A stretch of DNA of 64,000 nt from Actinophytocola algeriensis (GTDB lineage: Bacteria; Actinomycetota; Actinomycetes; Mycobacteriales; Pseudonocardiaceae), in assembly GCF_014203735.1 (NCBI RefSeq), contig NZ_JACHJQ010000005.1:434001-498000 (forward strand), given 5' to 3'. Positions 42,858 to 51,456 of this stretch are shown here, in pieces. Position 1 is the stretch's first letter. The number at the start of each line of letters is the position of its first letter. The position numbers and the translations under genes are program-made. Under the pieces are notes generated by a model. The model was not told the origin of the DNA. It searched no databases and saw nothing but the letters and a program-made list of their open reading frames with translations.

Positions 42858-44000
42858 TCAGGAAATGCCGCGGAAGAAGGTGCGGATGTCGTCCGCGAGC
42901 AGCTCCGTCTCCTCCATTGCGGGGAAGTGACCGCCCTCGGTGAACTCGTTCCAGTGACCGATCGCCTTCCACGGGTCCATCGCGCGGCGCACGAGCGGGT
43001 GGGTGTCGAACACGGCCCATCCGGACGGCACGCCGGAGGCCATGAACAAGTCGACTCCGGAGTGCTCGGACTCGTAGTAGAACTGCGCACTCGACGCGCC
43101 GCTGCGGGTGAACCAGTACAGGCTGATGTTCGTCAAGAGCTGGTCGCGGTCGACCGACTCGTCCGGCGTCCGGTAGTCGCCGCTGGTCCTGGTCTTGAAC
43201 TTCTCGGCGATCCACGCGAGCTGACCGACCGGCGAGTCGGTGAGCGCCGCGCCGATCGTGTCGGGACGGTGGTTCTGCATCTGGAGATAGCCGCGGTCGG
43301 CCGCATCCTCGGTGCGCACTGCCTCGATCTGGGCGATCTCGTCATCGGACAGGCCGTCGGGGTAGGGGAACTTGTCGCCGACCAACCCGAGCAACCGGGG
43401 GTCGCATCCGATGTGCGTGCCGATGACGCGCTCCGGGGAGAGCGCCGCGAGGCGGCCGGTGGTGCCCGCACCGATGTCGGTGCCGTGAGCCGCGAACCTC
43501 TCGTAGCCGAGCCGCGTCATGATCTCGGCGTAGGCCTCCGTCGTCCGCGCCAGCTCCCAGCCGGTCCCTGACAGCGGGGTGGAGAACCCGAAGCCGGGCA
43601 GCGACGGGATGACCACGTGGAACTCGTCGGTCAGCAGCGGGATGAGTCGCTGGTACTCGACGAACGAGCCCGGCCAGCCGTGGTTCAGGATCAGCGGGGT
43701 GGCATCCGGGTTCGTCGATCGCGCGTGGACGACGTGGAACGTCTGGCCGTCGACGACCGTCGTGAACTGTTCGTACTCGTTGAGCTTCTCCTCCTGCGCA
43801 CGCCAGTCGAACCCGTCGCGCCAGTACTCGGCGAGCTCCTTCAGGTACACCTGCGGGATGCCGCGGCTGAAGTCGGTGCGATCGTCTCGGCCCGGCACGG
43901 GGATCGGCCAGCGCGCGTGTGCCAGCCGGTTACGAAGGTCGTCGATGTCGGCCTGCGGGATGTCGATGCGGAACGGTGTGAGTGCGTTGTTCTCGTTCAT
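42858..44000 (-). CDS. Epoxide hydrolase (alpha/beta hydrolase with EHN domain)
   Basis: 380 aa from the ATG at 44000. N-terminal epoxide-hydrolase domain (about 5-110: TPFRIDIPQADIDDLRNRLA) followed by the alpha/beta hydrolase core. Oxyanion motif NHGWPGSFVEY near 125, nucleophile Asp in HGTDIGAGTTGRLAA, lid Tyr residues (SLYWFTRSG), and the terminal His in EFTEGGHFPAMEE. Hydrolyses epoxides to diols, likely in detoxification. Length matches the microsomal-type bacterial family. Divergent from the WYL regulator at 44055, its probable controller. Confidence 0.9.
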   Translation of the reverse strand: MNENNALTPFRIDIPQADIDDLRNRLAHARWPIPVPGRDDRTDFSRGIPQVYLKELAEYWRDGFDWRAQEEKLNEYEQFTTVVDGQTFHVVHARSTNPDATPLILNHGWPGSFVEYQRLIPLLTDEFHVVIPSLPGFGFSTPLSGTGWELARTTEAYAEIMTRLGYERFAAHGTDIGAGTTGRLAALSPERVIGTHIGCDPRLLGLVGDKFPYPDGLSDDEIAQIEAVRTEDAADRGYLQMQNHRPDTIGAALTDSPVGQLAWIAEKFKTRTSGDYRTPDESVDRDQLLTNISLYWFTRSGASSAQFYYESEHSGVDLFMASGVPSGWAVFDTHPLVRRAMDPWKAIGHWNEFTEGGHFPAMEETELLADDIRTFFRGIS

Positions 44001-44054
44001 GACACCGACGTTCCCAGGCAATGCGGCAGGTCAGCTTCCGCAATTGCTGAAACG

Positions 44055-45023
44055 ATGGAGAACATGTTGGAGACCTCGGCCCGCCTGCTCGAACTGCTGT
44101 CATTGCTCCAGCTCAAGCGGGACTGGACGAGCTCCGAGCTCGCCGGCCGGCTCGATGTGAGCACGAGGACTGTGCGCGCCGACATCGGCAAGCTGCGGTC
44201 GCTCGGCTATCCCGTGGGTGCGCGCCCCGGCGTCGCGGGCGGGTACCGGCTGGCCGCCGGGACGGCGATGCCCCCACTGCTGCTCGACGACGACGAGGCC
44301 GTCGCCGTCGCGGTCGGACTGGGTGCGGTCGCGACCCAAAGGCTCGGCGTCGAAGAGACATCACTCACCGCGCTCGCGAAGCTGGAGCAGGTGCTGCCCT
44401 CGCGCCTGCGTCGGCGCGTCGAGGCGGTACGCGAGGCGACGAGCGTCGTGCCAGGGACTGAACCGCCGCTCGACCTCTCGGTTCTCGGCGCGGTCGCTGC
44501 CGCGATCCGCGGCCACGAACGGCTCCGGTTCGGATACACGAAGCCCGGGGGCGGCGAAGGGGCCCGCCACACCGAACCGCAACGGCTGGTGACCTGGGGG
44601 CCGCTCTGGTACCTGCTCGCGTGGGATCTCGACCGTGACGACTGGCGGGTCTTCCGCGTCGACCGCATGGTTCCGCACGCACCGACGGGTGCGCGGTTCC
44701 AGCCGCGCGTGATCCCGGAGGACGATGTCGTCGAGTACGTCGTCGGACGCGTCAGCAAGGCGGCCTGGACGTACCGCGCCCGGGTACTCGCGCATGCTCC
44801 CGCCGCCAAGGTCGCCGCGAAGATCCCCTTCCCGGTCCACATCGAGGTGGTCGACGAGTCCACCTGCCATGTCGAGCTGGGTGCCGACGACCCAGACCGG
44901 CTCGCGCTGTGGATGACACAGCTCGACGTCGACATCGAGGTGATCGACGGAGACGAGCTCGCGGCGGCGTTCGACCGCCTCGCGACGAGGTTCCGCCGCG
45001 CGGCGGCGGGCGCATCCACGTGA
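44055..45023 (+). CDS. WYL-domain transcriptional regulator (YafY-like)
   Basis: 322 aa from ATG 44055; ATG 44064 is possible. N-terminal HTH_11 (RLLELLSLLQLKRDWTSSEL, LDVSTRTVRADIGKLRSLGY), a WYL domain (about 145-235: PQRLVTWGPLWYLLAWDLDR, DDWRVFRVDRM) and a WCX-type C-terminal domain. WYL domains sense nucleic acid or small ligands. Only 54 bp separate its start from that of the divergent epoxide hydrolase, so a shared operator and local control are likely. Ends 14 bp before the 3' end of the convergent epimerase gene. Confidence 0.9.
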   Translation: MENMLETSARLLELLSLLQLKRDWTSSELAGRLDVSTRTVRADIGKLRSLGYPVGARPGVAGGYRLAAGTAMPPLLLDDDEAVAVAVGLGAVATQRLGVEETSLTALAKLEQVLPSRLRRRVEAVREATSVVPGTEPPLDLSVLGAVAAAIRGHERLRFGYTKPGGGEGARHTEPQRLVTWGPLWYLLAWDLDRDDWRVFRVDRMVPHAPTGARFQPRVIPEDDVVEYVVGRVSKAAWTYRARVLAHAPAAKVAAKIPFPVHIEVVDESTCHVELGADDPDRLALWMTQLDVDIEVIDGDELAAAFDRLATRFRRAAAGAST

Positions 45024-45037
45024 ATCTCGGCCGTCGG

Positions 45038-45976
45038 TCATTCAGGTTGTCGACCGACTGCGCCACTGAGGTCCGTGTTGGTGATCCAGTCGATGATCGA
45101 GTGGTGTCGGGGACGCCAGCCGAGCAGTTCGCGTGCTGCGGCGCCGCGTACGCGGCTGTTGGAGCCCAAAGCGTGGAGGGCGAACTGGTGGTTCCAGATG
45201 TTGTCGGGAGAGTCGGGGTGCCACGGCTGCGGGCCGGGCAGGCCGAGGGAACGCGCGAGGGCCACGGTCATCGCGGCGAAGGACTCCTCACCGTTCTCGA
45301 CGAAGTAGAACGTTCCGGGAGGTGACTTTTCCAGGGCGAGGAGATACAGGTCGGCTACATCGTCGAGGTGCACGGTGGACCAGACGTTGCGGCCGGCACC
45401 AACGTGTCGGACGACTCCGCCGGACCGTGCCTGCCGGACCAGCGCGGCGATCAGGACGCTGTCGTGGCCTGGCCCGCGTCCATGGCCATAGATGAGGCTG
45501 TGGCACAGGACCGCGGTGCGTATCCCTTTGTCCGCAGCGGTCAGGACCAGGCGGTCGATGGCGACGCGTCCCTTGCGCAGGGGGTGGTCCGGTTCCCAGG
45601 TGGAGTCCGGGTCGAGGATGTCCTCGTAGAAGATCGCTTCGGAGATCTCACCTTCGGTGCCGGTGCCGACGATGCTGGAGCCGCTGGTGTGGATCAGTGG
45701 CTTGTCGGACCCGGCCAGGGCCGCGATGAGTGTTTCGACGGCGTCGCGGTGGTCGCTGTCGGCCGCGTTGACGACCGCATCGGCGCGGCAGGCATGCTCA
45801 GTGAGCACGGCCGCGTCGTCCAAGGTGCCCACCACCGGCTGGATACCAAGCCGGGCGACGTCTGCGGCCGTGGCCACGTCGCGAGTCAGACCGGTGACGG
45901 TGTGACCAGCCCGAACCAGACGAGAAGCGACGGTGCCGCCGATGTAGCCACCCGCACCGGTGACGAAGACGTGCAT
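45038..45976 (-). CDS. NAD-dependent epimerase/dehydratase (extended SDR)
   Basis: 312 aa from the ATG at 45976, with GGAG 8 nt upstream. NAD(P)-binding MHVFVTGAGGYIGGTVASRL at the N-terminus, an active-site region with HTSGSSIVGTG near residue 95, a C-terminal domain with VWSTVHLDDVADLYLLALEK. The expected YxxxK is not evident: the segment after DHPLRKGRVAIDRLVL has Arg where Tyr would be, so it is an atypical SDR, perhaps a reductase-like or regulatory NmrA-type protein. Divergent from the AraC regulator at 46286. A palindrome at 46065 lies between them. Confidence 0.85.
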   Translation of the reverse strand: MHVFVTGAGGYIGGTVASRLVRAGHTVTGLTRDVATAADVARLGIQPVVGTLDDAAVLTEHACRADAVVNAADSDHRDAVETLIAALAGSDKPLIHTSGSSIVGTGTEGEISEAIFYEDILDPDSTWEPDHPLRKGRVAIDRLVLTAADKGIRTAVLCHSLIYGHGRGPGHDSVLIAALVRQARSGGVVRHVGAGRNVWSTVHLDDVADLYLLALEKSPPGTFYFVENGEESFAAMTVALARSLGLPGPQPWHPDSPDNIWNHQFALHALGSNSRVRGAAARELLGWRPRHHSIIDWITNTDLSGAVGRQPE

Positions 45977-46064
45977 CTGGGAGCTCCGCTCTTGTCGTCC
46001 GCCCCAGGCGCCTGCCGCACCTGGTTGCTGCCCGGTGGGCAGCATCGTCGCCGCTCAGCCGCAC

Positions 46065-46082
46065 CCACAACGCTCGTTGCCG
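46065..46082. promoter_or_regulatory. Imperfect palindrome matching the 42134 operator candidate
   Basis: CCACAACGCTCGTTGCCG: right arm GTTGCCG identical and left arm 5/7 matching the 42134 element, same 4-nt spacer and same following AAACCG. In the region between the divergent epimerase (start 45976) and AraC-type gene (start 46286). Confidence 0.45.
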
Positions 46083-46285
46083 AAACCGCAAACCGGGACT
46101 GCGCAACGCGGCTCTTCCGCGACCAGGAACGAGGAAGGGACGCTTGTGTTGCCCGATCGGTGAGCTGGGGACCGAGCGTTCTGGAGTGTGGAGATCGTGT
46201 TGTCGATGCCACGAAGCTGTTCACGCGGTGTCGGCGCCGCATCCCCGCGCGCGATGCCTGGCGGGGCGTCGGCGATGCTGTTCGC

Positions 46286-47125
46286 GTGGAGTACGTGTCC
46301 AGAGTGCCGCGACCGCCGCTGGACGGGCTGATCGACGACCTCTACTACCTGGCGGGTGCGCCGCCGTACGCTCGGCTGACGCTGCCGCCGGCGCCGGCGG
46401 CGCTGCTCATCGTCAACCTCGGGGCACCGTTCCGCATCCGCGCCGGCGCCGACATCGAGACGGCCGAGTACGCCGACGGCTGCGTGGTCACCACGCCCAC
46501 CCGCGCGTGGGAGTTCGGCTACCCACTCCGGACCCGGTCCGTCGGTGCGCACGTCAAGCCGTGGGGACTGGCGCCGTTCCTGCCGATGCCCGCGGCCGAG
46601 CTGTCTGACCGGCCGGTGACGGTAGCGCAGGTTTGGGGCTGGCCCGCCATCGCTGAGCTGCGAGACCGGCTGGCCACGGCGGACGGACCGCACGAGATGC
46701 TGACGCTGCTCGAGGAGGAGCTGATGCGACGGCTGTGCGAGACCCCCGGCCTGGGGCTGGTCCGCCATACGAGCAGCGTCATCGCGGCGACCAACGGGGC
46801 GGTTCCGGTCGGCGACCTGAGCGAGGCCGCAGGTGTCAGCAGCACTCATCTGGCACGGCGGTTCAAGGACCTCGTCGGCGTCACGCCGAAGCGGCTGGCC
46901 CGCACCCGCCGCTTCGCCGCCACCGTGCTCGCGATCAACCCCGCCGAACCGATCGACTGGGGCGAGGTCGCCGGTGGCGCAGGCTACTTCGACCAGGCCC
47001 ACTTCGGCCACGAGTTCCGGGAGTTCACCGGGCTCACGCCGACGCGGTACGTCGAAGTCCGGCGGCGGTTCCTGCGCGAACATCCCGGCCACGTGCTGGA
47101 CGGCTGGCCGCTGCCTGCCGATTGA
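46286..47125 (+). CDS. AraC-family transcriptional regulator (DUF6597-type N-terminus)
   Basis: 279 aa from a GTG at 46286; earlier in-frame codons are non-coding style. N-terminal sensor region similar to DUF6597 (DGLIDDLYYLAGAPPYARLT; VVTTPTRAWEFGYPLRTRSV). C-terminal AraC DNA-binding domain (about 170-260) with two helix-turn-helix units: VGDLSEAAGVSSTHLARRFK, GVTPKRLARTRRFAAT, and GGAGYFDQAHFGHEFREFTG. Binds as an activator or repressor near its own gene. Divergent from the epimerase and 68 bp ahead of the DHFR-family gene. Confidence 0.9.
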   Translation: MEYVSRVPRPPLDGLIDDLYYLAGAPPYARLTLPPAPAALLIVNLGAPFRIRAGADIETAEYADGCVVTTPTRAWEFGYPLRTRSVGAHVKPWGLAPFLPMPAAELSDRPVTVAQVWGWPAIAELRDRLATADGPHEMLTLLEEELMRRLCETPGLGLVRHTSSVIAATNGAVPVGDLSEAAGVSSTHLARRFKDLVGVTPKRLARTRRFAATVLAINPAEPIDWGEVAGGAGYFDQAHFGHEFREFTGLTPTRYVEVRRRFLREHPGHVLDGWPLPAD

Positions 47126-47192
47126 TTTCTTACAAGAGCGACAGCTCACGACACGCTAACTTCGGGGGCACCCCGAAGTAGAGGAGAAACCC

Positions 47193-47774
47193 GTGGGCAA
47201 AGTGGTCATGTACAGCTCAGTCTCGGTGGACGGCTTCATCGCGGACGAGAACGACCAGCCCGGACCGCTGTTCGACTGGTTGACCAGCGGTGACGTCCCG
47301 TTGGACGAGAGCGGCGTGGTGAAGGTGTCCCAGACGTCCTACGACTACACCCGGCCGTACTGGGACCAGATCGGGGCGACAATCGCCGGCCGCCACGTCT
47401 TCGACATGACGGACGGCTGGGACGGGAAGCCTCCGGGCGGGATCGACCACGTGGTCGTCGTGACGCACCGCCCGCAGCCCGAGGGCTGGGACCCCGAGGC
47501 GCCGTTTCACTTCGTCGACGGCGTCGAGGCAGCCGTGGCCAAGGCGCAGGAGCTTGCGGGTGACCGCATGGTCGAGGTCGCCGCTGGCGACGTCGGCGGC
47601 CAGGTGCTTGCCGCGGGCCTGGTCGACGAGGTGCGCATGGACGTCGTACCCGTCGTGTTCGGGTCCGGCAAGCGCTACTTCGGGTCGGTCCACGCGCAGC
47701 ACCTGTTGGAGGACCCTGACGTGGTGATTCAGGGCAACCGGGTGCTTCACCTGCGCTATCGGGTGCGCCGTTGA
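47193..47774 (+). CDS. Dihydrofolate reductase-family (RibD C-terminal-like) protein
   Basis: 193 aa; GTG with GAGGAGAAACCC upstream. RibD-C/DHFR fold: VVMYSSVSVDGFIADENDQP at the N-terminus, GATIAGRHVFDMTDGW, VVVTHRP, VEVAAGDVGGQVLAAGLVDE and RMDVVPVVFGSGKRYF. Members reduce varied heterocycles with NADPH; the substrate is unknown. Directly downstream of the AraC regulator on the same strand. Confidence 0.9.
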   Translation: MGKVVMYSSVSVDGFIADENDQPGPLFDWLTSGDVPLDESGVVKVSQTSYDYTRPYWDQIGATIAGRHVFDMTDGWDGKPPGGIDHVVVVTHRPQPEGWDPEAPFHFVDGVEAAVAKAQELAGDRMVEVAAGDVGGQVLAAGLVDEVRMDVVPVVFGSGKRYFGSVHAQHLLEDPDVVIQGNRVLHLRYRVRR

Positions 47775-47929
47775 CCGATCCGAATGGGTACGCGACGAAG
47801 TCCACTGCGAACAACGACTGTACCGGGATTCCCTTGCGGCCAAGGCACCGGCGCTCTCCGGCGTGACCCCGGCCCGGTCCGCGAAACGAAACGCGGCGGT
47901 GGGCCGGGGTCTGGGCCGGTCCGCGCTGA

Positions 47930-50900
47930 TCAGCCGACCAGGCCGTAGGCGCGGATGAAGGTGTGGGTGACCGCGCTGCCGCCGTCCGCGGTGGCCTTGG
48001 CACGCAACGAGACGAAACCAGAGCCCGGGTTGTCGACGGTCGCGAGCCAGCCGTCGCCGTCGGCCCGGACCGGGACCTCCCGCCAGGTCTGACCGTCGTC
48101 GAAGGACGCCTCGATCGACGTGAGTTCCTTGCCGGACGGTGGGCCTTCGATCCGGACCGGGATCTCGGTGGTGGCCCCGGCCTCGGCGCGGTTCATCGTG
48201 TCCAGCCCGCGTGGTACCAGCCGTACGGCGATCAGCGGCAGGACGGTCGCCTCCGTCGTTTGTGCGGACCGGAAGCGCCACTCGGTGTCCACCTTGTTGC
48301 CGGTGGCCCCGGCCGGAAAGGAGCCGGACCGGTCGGCGTGCACGGTGAGTGTGTATTCGCCGTCCTCCGGCGGCAGCTCGACGCCGAGGTTGAGGAACCG
48401 GCCGTAGGCCACGCTGGCGACCACCTCGCCGCGCGCGTCGCCGTGTGTCAGCGTCACCGTCCCGTTGCCGTGCGCGTTGCCCCAGTGACCCGGCGTCGAG
48501 TCGGCGAAGTAGTCCATGGGCGAGTAGCGCAGGCGGTTGCCGTCACGGGTGCCCACCTTTTCCGGGTTGTGCATCGAAGGCCCGATCACGCCGCCGTTCC
48601 ACAGCTCCTCCCGTTGGTCACCGGCCTCGAGGGTGATCTCGGTACCGATCGTCGCGCTGCCGCCGAAGTCCGCCGGGTACGGTGCCGTCATCGAGCGCCG
48701 CCACGTGTACCCCGCGGTGACGTACTGGTCGATCACCGCGGGCGCGGCGAAGTGGAACTGCGGCGTCGCGGTGTCCAACCCTGGGACGAGTGGTCCCATG
48801 CCCAGGTAGGAGTACCACGGGATGTCGGTGTTGCCGGATCGGTAGGTCGCCCGGGTCTTGGCCATGTCGGCCCGGTCGGCCCGGACGGACGGGTCCTCTG
48901 GCACGCCATCGGAGTTGTTCCGGACGACCTGGTAGGCATACGGGGTGCGTTCGGTGTTCTCCTTGACCCAGACCGACTGGTGGAAGAACGTGAGTCCGTC
49001 GCGCTTGATCGGCATCACGTAGGGAAGCTCCTCCGGGACGGATCCCTCGTCCCAGTTGTAGCCGAGATACCCGTAGCTGAAGTCGCTCTCGCCTGCCAGG
49101 AACTTGTAGACGATCCAATGGCCGCGGTGCCTGGCATCGGGCTCACCGACGTCAACCTTGAGGTGCTTGGCCTGCCGCGCGTCGACGGTGACCTTCTGCG
49201 GCACGCCGTCCACCTTGACGGTGTCGGAGGCGATGGTCATCTCGCTCGGCCCGTCGCCCGGGGTGATGACGTAGGTCTGCAGGTGCCAGTCTCCCGGCGG
49301 CAGCCGCAGGACCGCGGCCCCCTGGTTGGTGCGTGCCTGCAAGAACTCACCGGTGGCCAGGTTGTTGAAGGAGACCACGTTGCTCGTGGACGCCGGCTTC
49401 CCATCGCGGTCGATCACGTCGACGGTGACCTTGTAGCGTTCGGTGTCCACGGTGACGGCGATCGCGGTGCGGAGCTTGGTCCGGCCGTCGGACGAGGTGG
49501 CGGTGAGAGCGCCGGTGTACGTGCCGGGCGGTACGTCGCCGTGGATGGTGACCGGCACCTCGCGCCGGCTGCGTGGCGGCACGACCAGGTGCCGGTGCCG
49601 CACCTCGAGCAGTTTGCCGGGGGCGCGCCGGCCGTCCGCCCCGGTCAGTTCCGTCCCGAACCTCAGGAAGACCGGCCGGTTCGTGTCGTTGTGATAGGTG
49701 ACCTTTCTGGTGACCCGCTGCCGGGGGCCGTGCGGCCACTCCAGGAACTCCGAGATGCTTCCGGTGTCCGAGCGGACTCCCTGGACTGCCCGGCCGAGGT
49801 CGACCCGGCCGGTTCCCTGGTCGTGCACGCTGGCGCCGTTGGTCGGCTCGGCGGTGCTCATGAGTGCGGCCTTCAGCTCGCCCGGCGACAGCGCCTCGCG
49901 CCGCGACTCGTACCGCTGTGCGAGTACCGCCGCCGCCCCAGCGACGTGAGGTGTCGCCATGGACGTGCCGCTGGCGGCCGTGTAGCCCTCGCCGCTCGGC
50001 TGGCCCATGCTGGTGCCCTTGGCGCGGGCCGCCACGATGGACACCCCGGGCGCGGTGACGTCCGGCTTGATCGCGTTGTCGTCCTGACGCGGGCCGCGTG
50101 ACGAGAAGGAGGCGAGCTGGTCGGACCGGTCGACGGCTCCGACGGTCAGCGCGGCGTCGGCGGTCCCCGGCGAGGTGACACTGCCCGGCTCGTTGCCGTT
50201 GTTGCCCGCGGCGACGACGAACAGCGTGCCGGTCTCCTCGGTGAGCAGGTTGACGGCCTCCTCGATCGGGTCGAGACCGGGACCGTCCGCGATGCCAAGG
50301 CTCAGGTTGACGATGTCCGCCTCGGTCTCCGTGACGGCCCACTCCATGCCTTGCAGAACCCAGGATTCGGCTCCGGAGCCGCCGTCGTCGAGCACCTTGC
50401 CGACCGCGAGCCGGGCGCCGGGAGCCACGCCCCGGTACTTGCCTCCGGAGGCTTCGCCCGAGCCCGCGATGATCGACGCGACGTGCGTGCCGTGCCCGTG
50501 CCCGTCCGATGCCGAGGTGGCGCCGGTGAAGCTCTTCGCGACGGTGACCGCGTTCTTGATGTCCGGGTGGCCGGGGTCGTACCCGGTGTCGAGGACGGCG
50601 ACGGTGACGCCGCTGCCGTCGTAGCCCTGCCGCCACGCGGTGGGCGCTCCGATCTGTGCGGTGCTGCGGTCGAGGCTCGCCTCGACCTTGCCGTCCAGCC
50701 AGACGCGGGAGATGCCGGTGCTGAGCGTGCTCGGGCCGGCCATGTCACGCCACGCGGTGGTGGCCTTGTCCTTGGGCACCCGCATCGCCGTCATCCCCAG
50801 GCCGGCCAGCGGCCGGGTCGCCTCGGTCGCGGCGATGCGCCGGTGCGCGTCCGCCTGCTGGACGATCAGGGGGATCTCGCTCGCCTTGGCGTCGCCGTAA

Positions 50901-51244
50901 CCCCACTCGATCAGCTGGGTCACGTTGAAGAGCCGGGGATCCAGTGTTCCGTCCACGACCAGGGCCTCGACGTCTGACGGGAGGACGGAGAGCTGCCCGT
51001 CGTGCCGCATGGTCGAGAACCGCACTCCGTCGCGGCCTGGCCCTGGCTCGACGTTGATCTGGGCGGCGCCTTCGGGTCCATTCGTGACGGTCACCACGTC
51101 GCCGGTCAGCAGGGTCACCGTGTCGGATACCGGTGCTTGCTGCTGGTGCCGGGGAGCGGCCGATATCGGTGAGCTCGTCGCTCCTACGGTTGTCGTGATC
51201 GCCACGGCCGTGATGGCCGCCGCGATCACCAATGGCCGTCGCAT
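47930..51244 (-). CDS. Secreted S8 (subtilisin-like) serine protease, large
   Basis: 1104 aa; ATG preceded by AAGGGAGACGA. Signal peptide 1-30 and a propeptide-like region to about 195. Peptidase S8 domain about 205-480 with the triad Asp219 (VAVLDTGYDPGHPDI), His251 (HGHGTHVASIIAGSG) and Ser428 (GTSMATPHVAGAAAVL), and the oxyanion Asn in VVAAGNNGNEPG. About 600 further residues form beta-rich C-terminal domains (for example REVPVTIHGDVPPGTYTGAL) resembling those of large actinomycete subtilases. An exported protease, probably for nutrition or processing of other secreted proteins. Single gene; upstream region 51245-51456 contains its promoter. Confidence 0.93.
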   Translation of the reverse strand: MRRPLVIAAAITAVAITTTVGATSSPISAAPRHQQQAPVSDTVTLLTGDVVTVTNGPEGAAQINVEPGPGRDGVRFSTMRHDGQLSVLPSDVEALVVDGTLDPRLFNVTQLIEWGYGDAKASEIPLIVQQADAHRRIAATEATRPLAGLGMTAMRVPKDKATTAWRDMAGPSTLSTGISRVWLDGKVEASLDRSTAQIGAPTAWRQGYDGSGVTVAVLDTGYDPGHPDIKNAVTVAKSFTGATSASDGHGHGTHVASIIAGSGEASGGKYRGVAPGARLAVGKVLDDGGSGAESWVLQGMEWAVTETEADIVNLSLGIADGPGLDPIEEAVNLLTEETGTLFVVAAGNNGNEPGSVTSPGTADAALTVGAVDRSDQLASFSSRGPRQDDNAIKPDVTAPGVSIVAARAKGTSMGQPSGEGYTAASGTSMATPHVAGAAAVLAQRYESRREALSPGELKAALMSTAEPTNGASVHDQGTGRVDLGRAVQGVRSDTGSISEFLEWPHGPRQRVTRKVTYHNDTNRPVFLRFGTELTGADGRRAPGKLLEVRHRHLVVPPRSRREVPVTIHGDVPPGTYTGALTATSSDGRTKLRTAIAVTVDTERYKVTVDVIDRDGKPASTSNVVSFNNLATGEFLQARTNQGAAVLRLPPGDWHLQTYVITPGDGPSEMTIASDTVKVDGVPQKVTVDARQAKHLKVDVGEPDARHRGHWIVYKFLAGESDFSYGYLGYNWDEGSVPEELPYVMPIKRDGLTFFHQSVWVKENTERTPYAYQVVRNNSDGVPEDPSVRADRADMAKTRATYRSGNTDIPWYSYLGMGPLVPGLDTATPQFHFAAPAVIDQYVTAGYTWRRSMTAPYPADFGGSATIGTEITLEAGDQREELWNGGVIGPSMHNPEKVGTRDGNRLRYSPMDYFADSTPGHWGNAHGNGTVTLTHGDARGEVVASVAYGRFLNLGVELPPEDGEYTLTVHADRSGSFPAGATGNKVDTEWRFRSAQTTEATVLPLIAVRLVPRGLDTMNRAEAGATTEIPVRIEGPPSGKELTSIEASFDDGQTWREVPVRADGDGWLATVDNPGSGFVSLRAKATADGGSAVTHTFIRAYGLVG

Positions 51245-51456
51245 TCGTCTCCCTTGCGCCTGTCCGGTGCGGAGGTGGCTTCTGTCCGCATGGGACAGTT
51301 CTTACTGGACGCTGCGGGGTCAGGGGAACGGCTATGTGATGGCGCGTTGTCGCCATGTCCAGTATCCGCCAGCCCGACAGCAACCGCCGTCGGTGAAATC
51401 CGATCGCTCGCCCTACGTCGACAGGCCACGGCGACCGCGATCACCGAGCACAGGGC

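Noticed and set aside
47963-50101. 712-codon plus frame inside the subtilase gene
   Set aside because: Antisense shadow of the protease; Arg/Gly/Val-rich translation without domain features.
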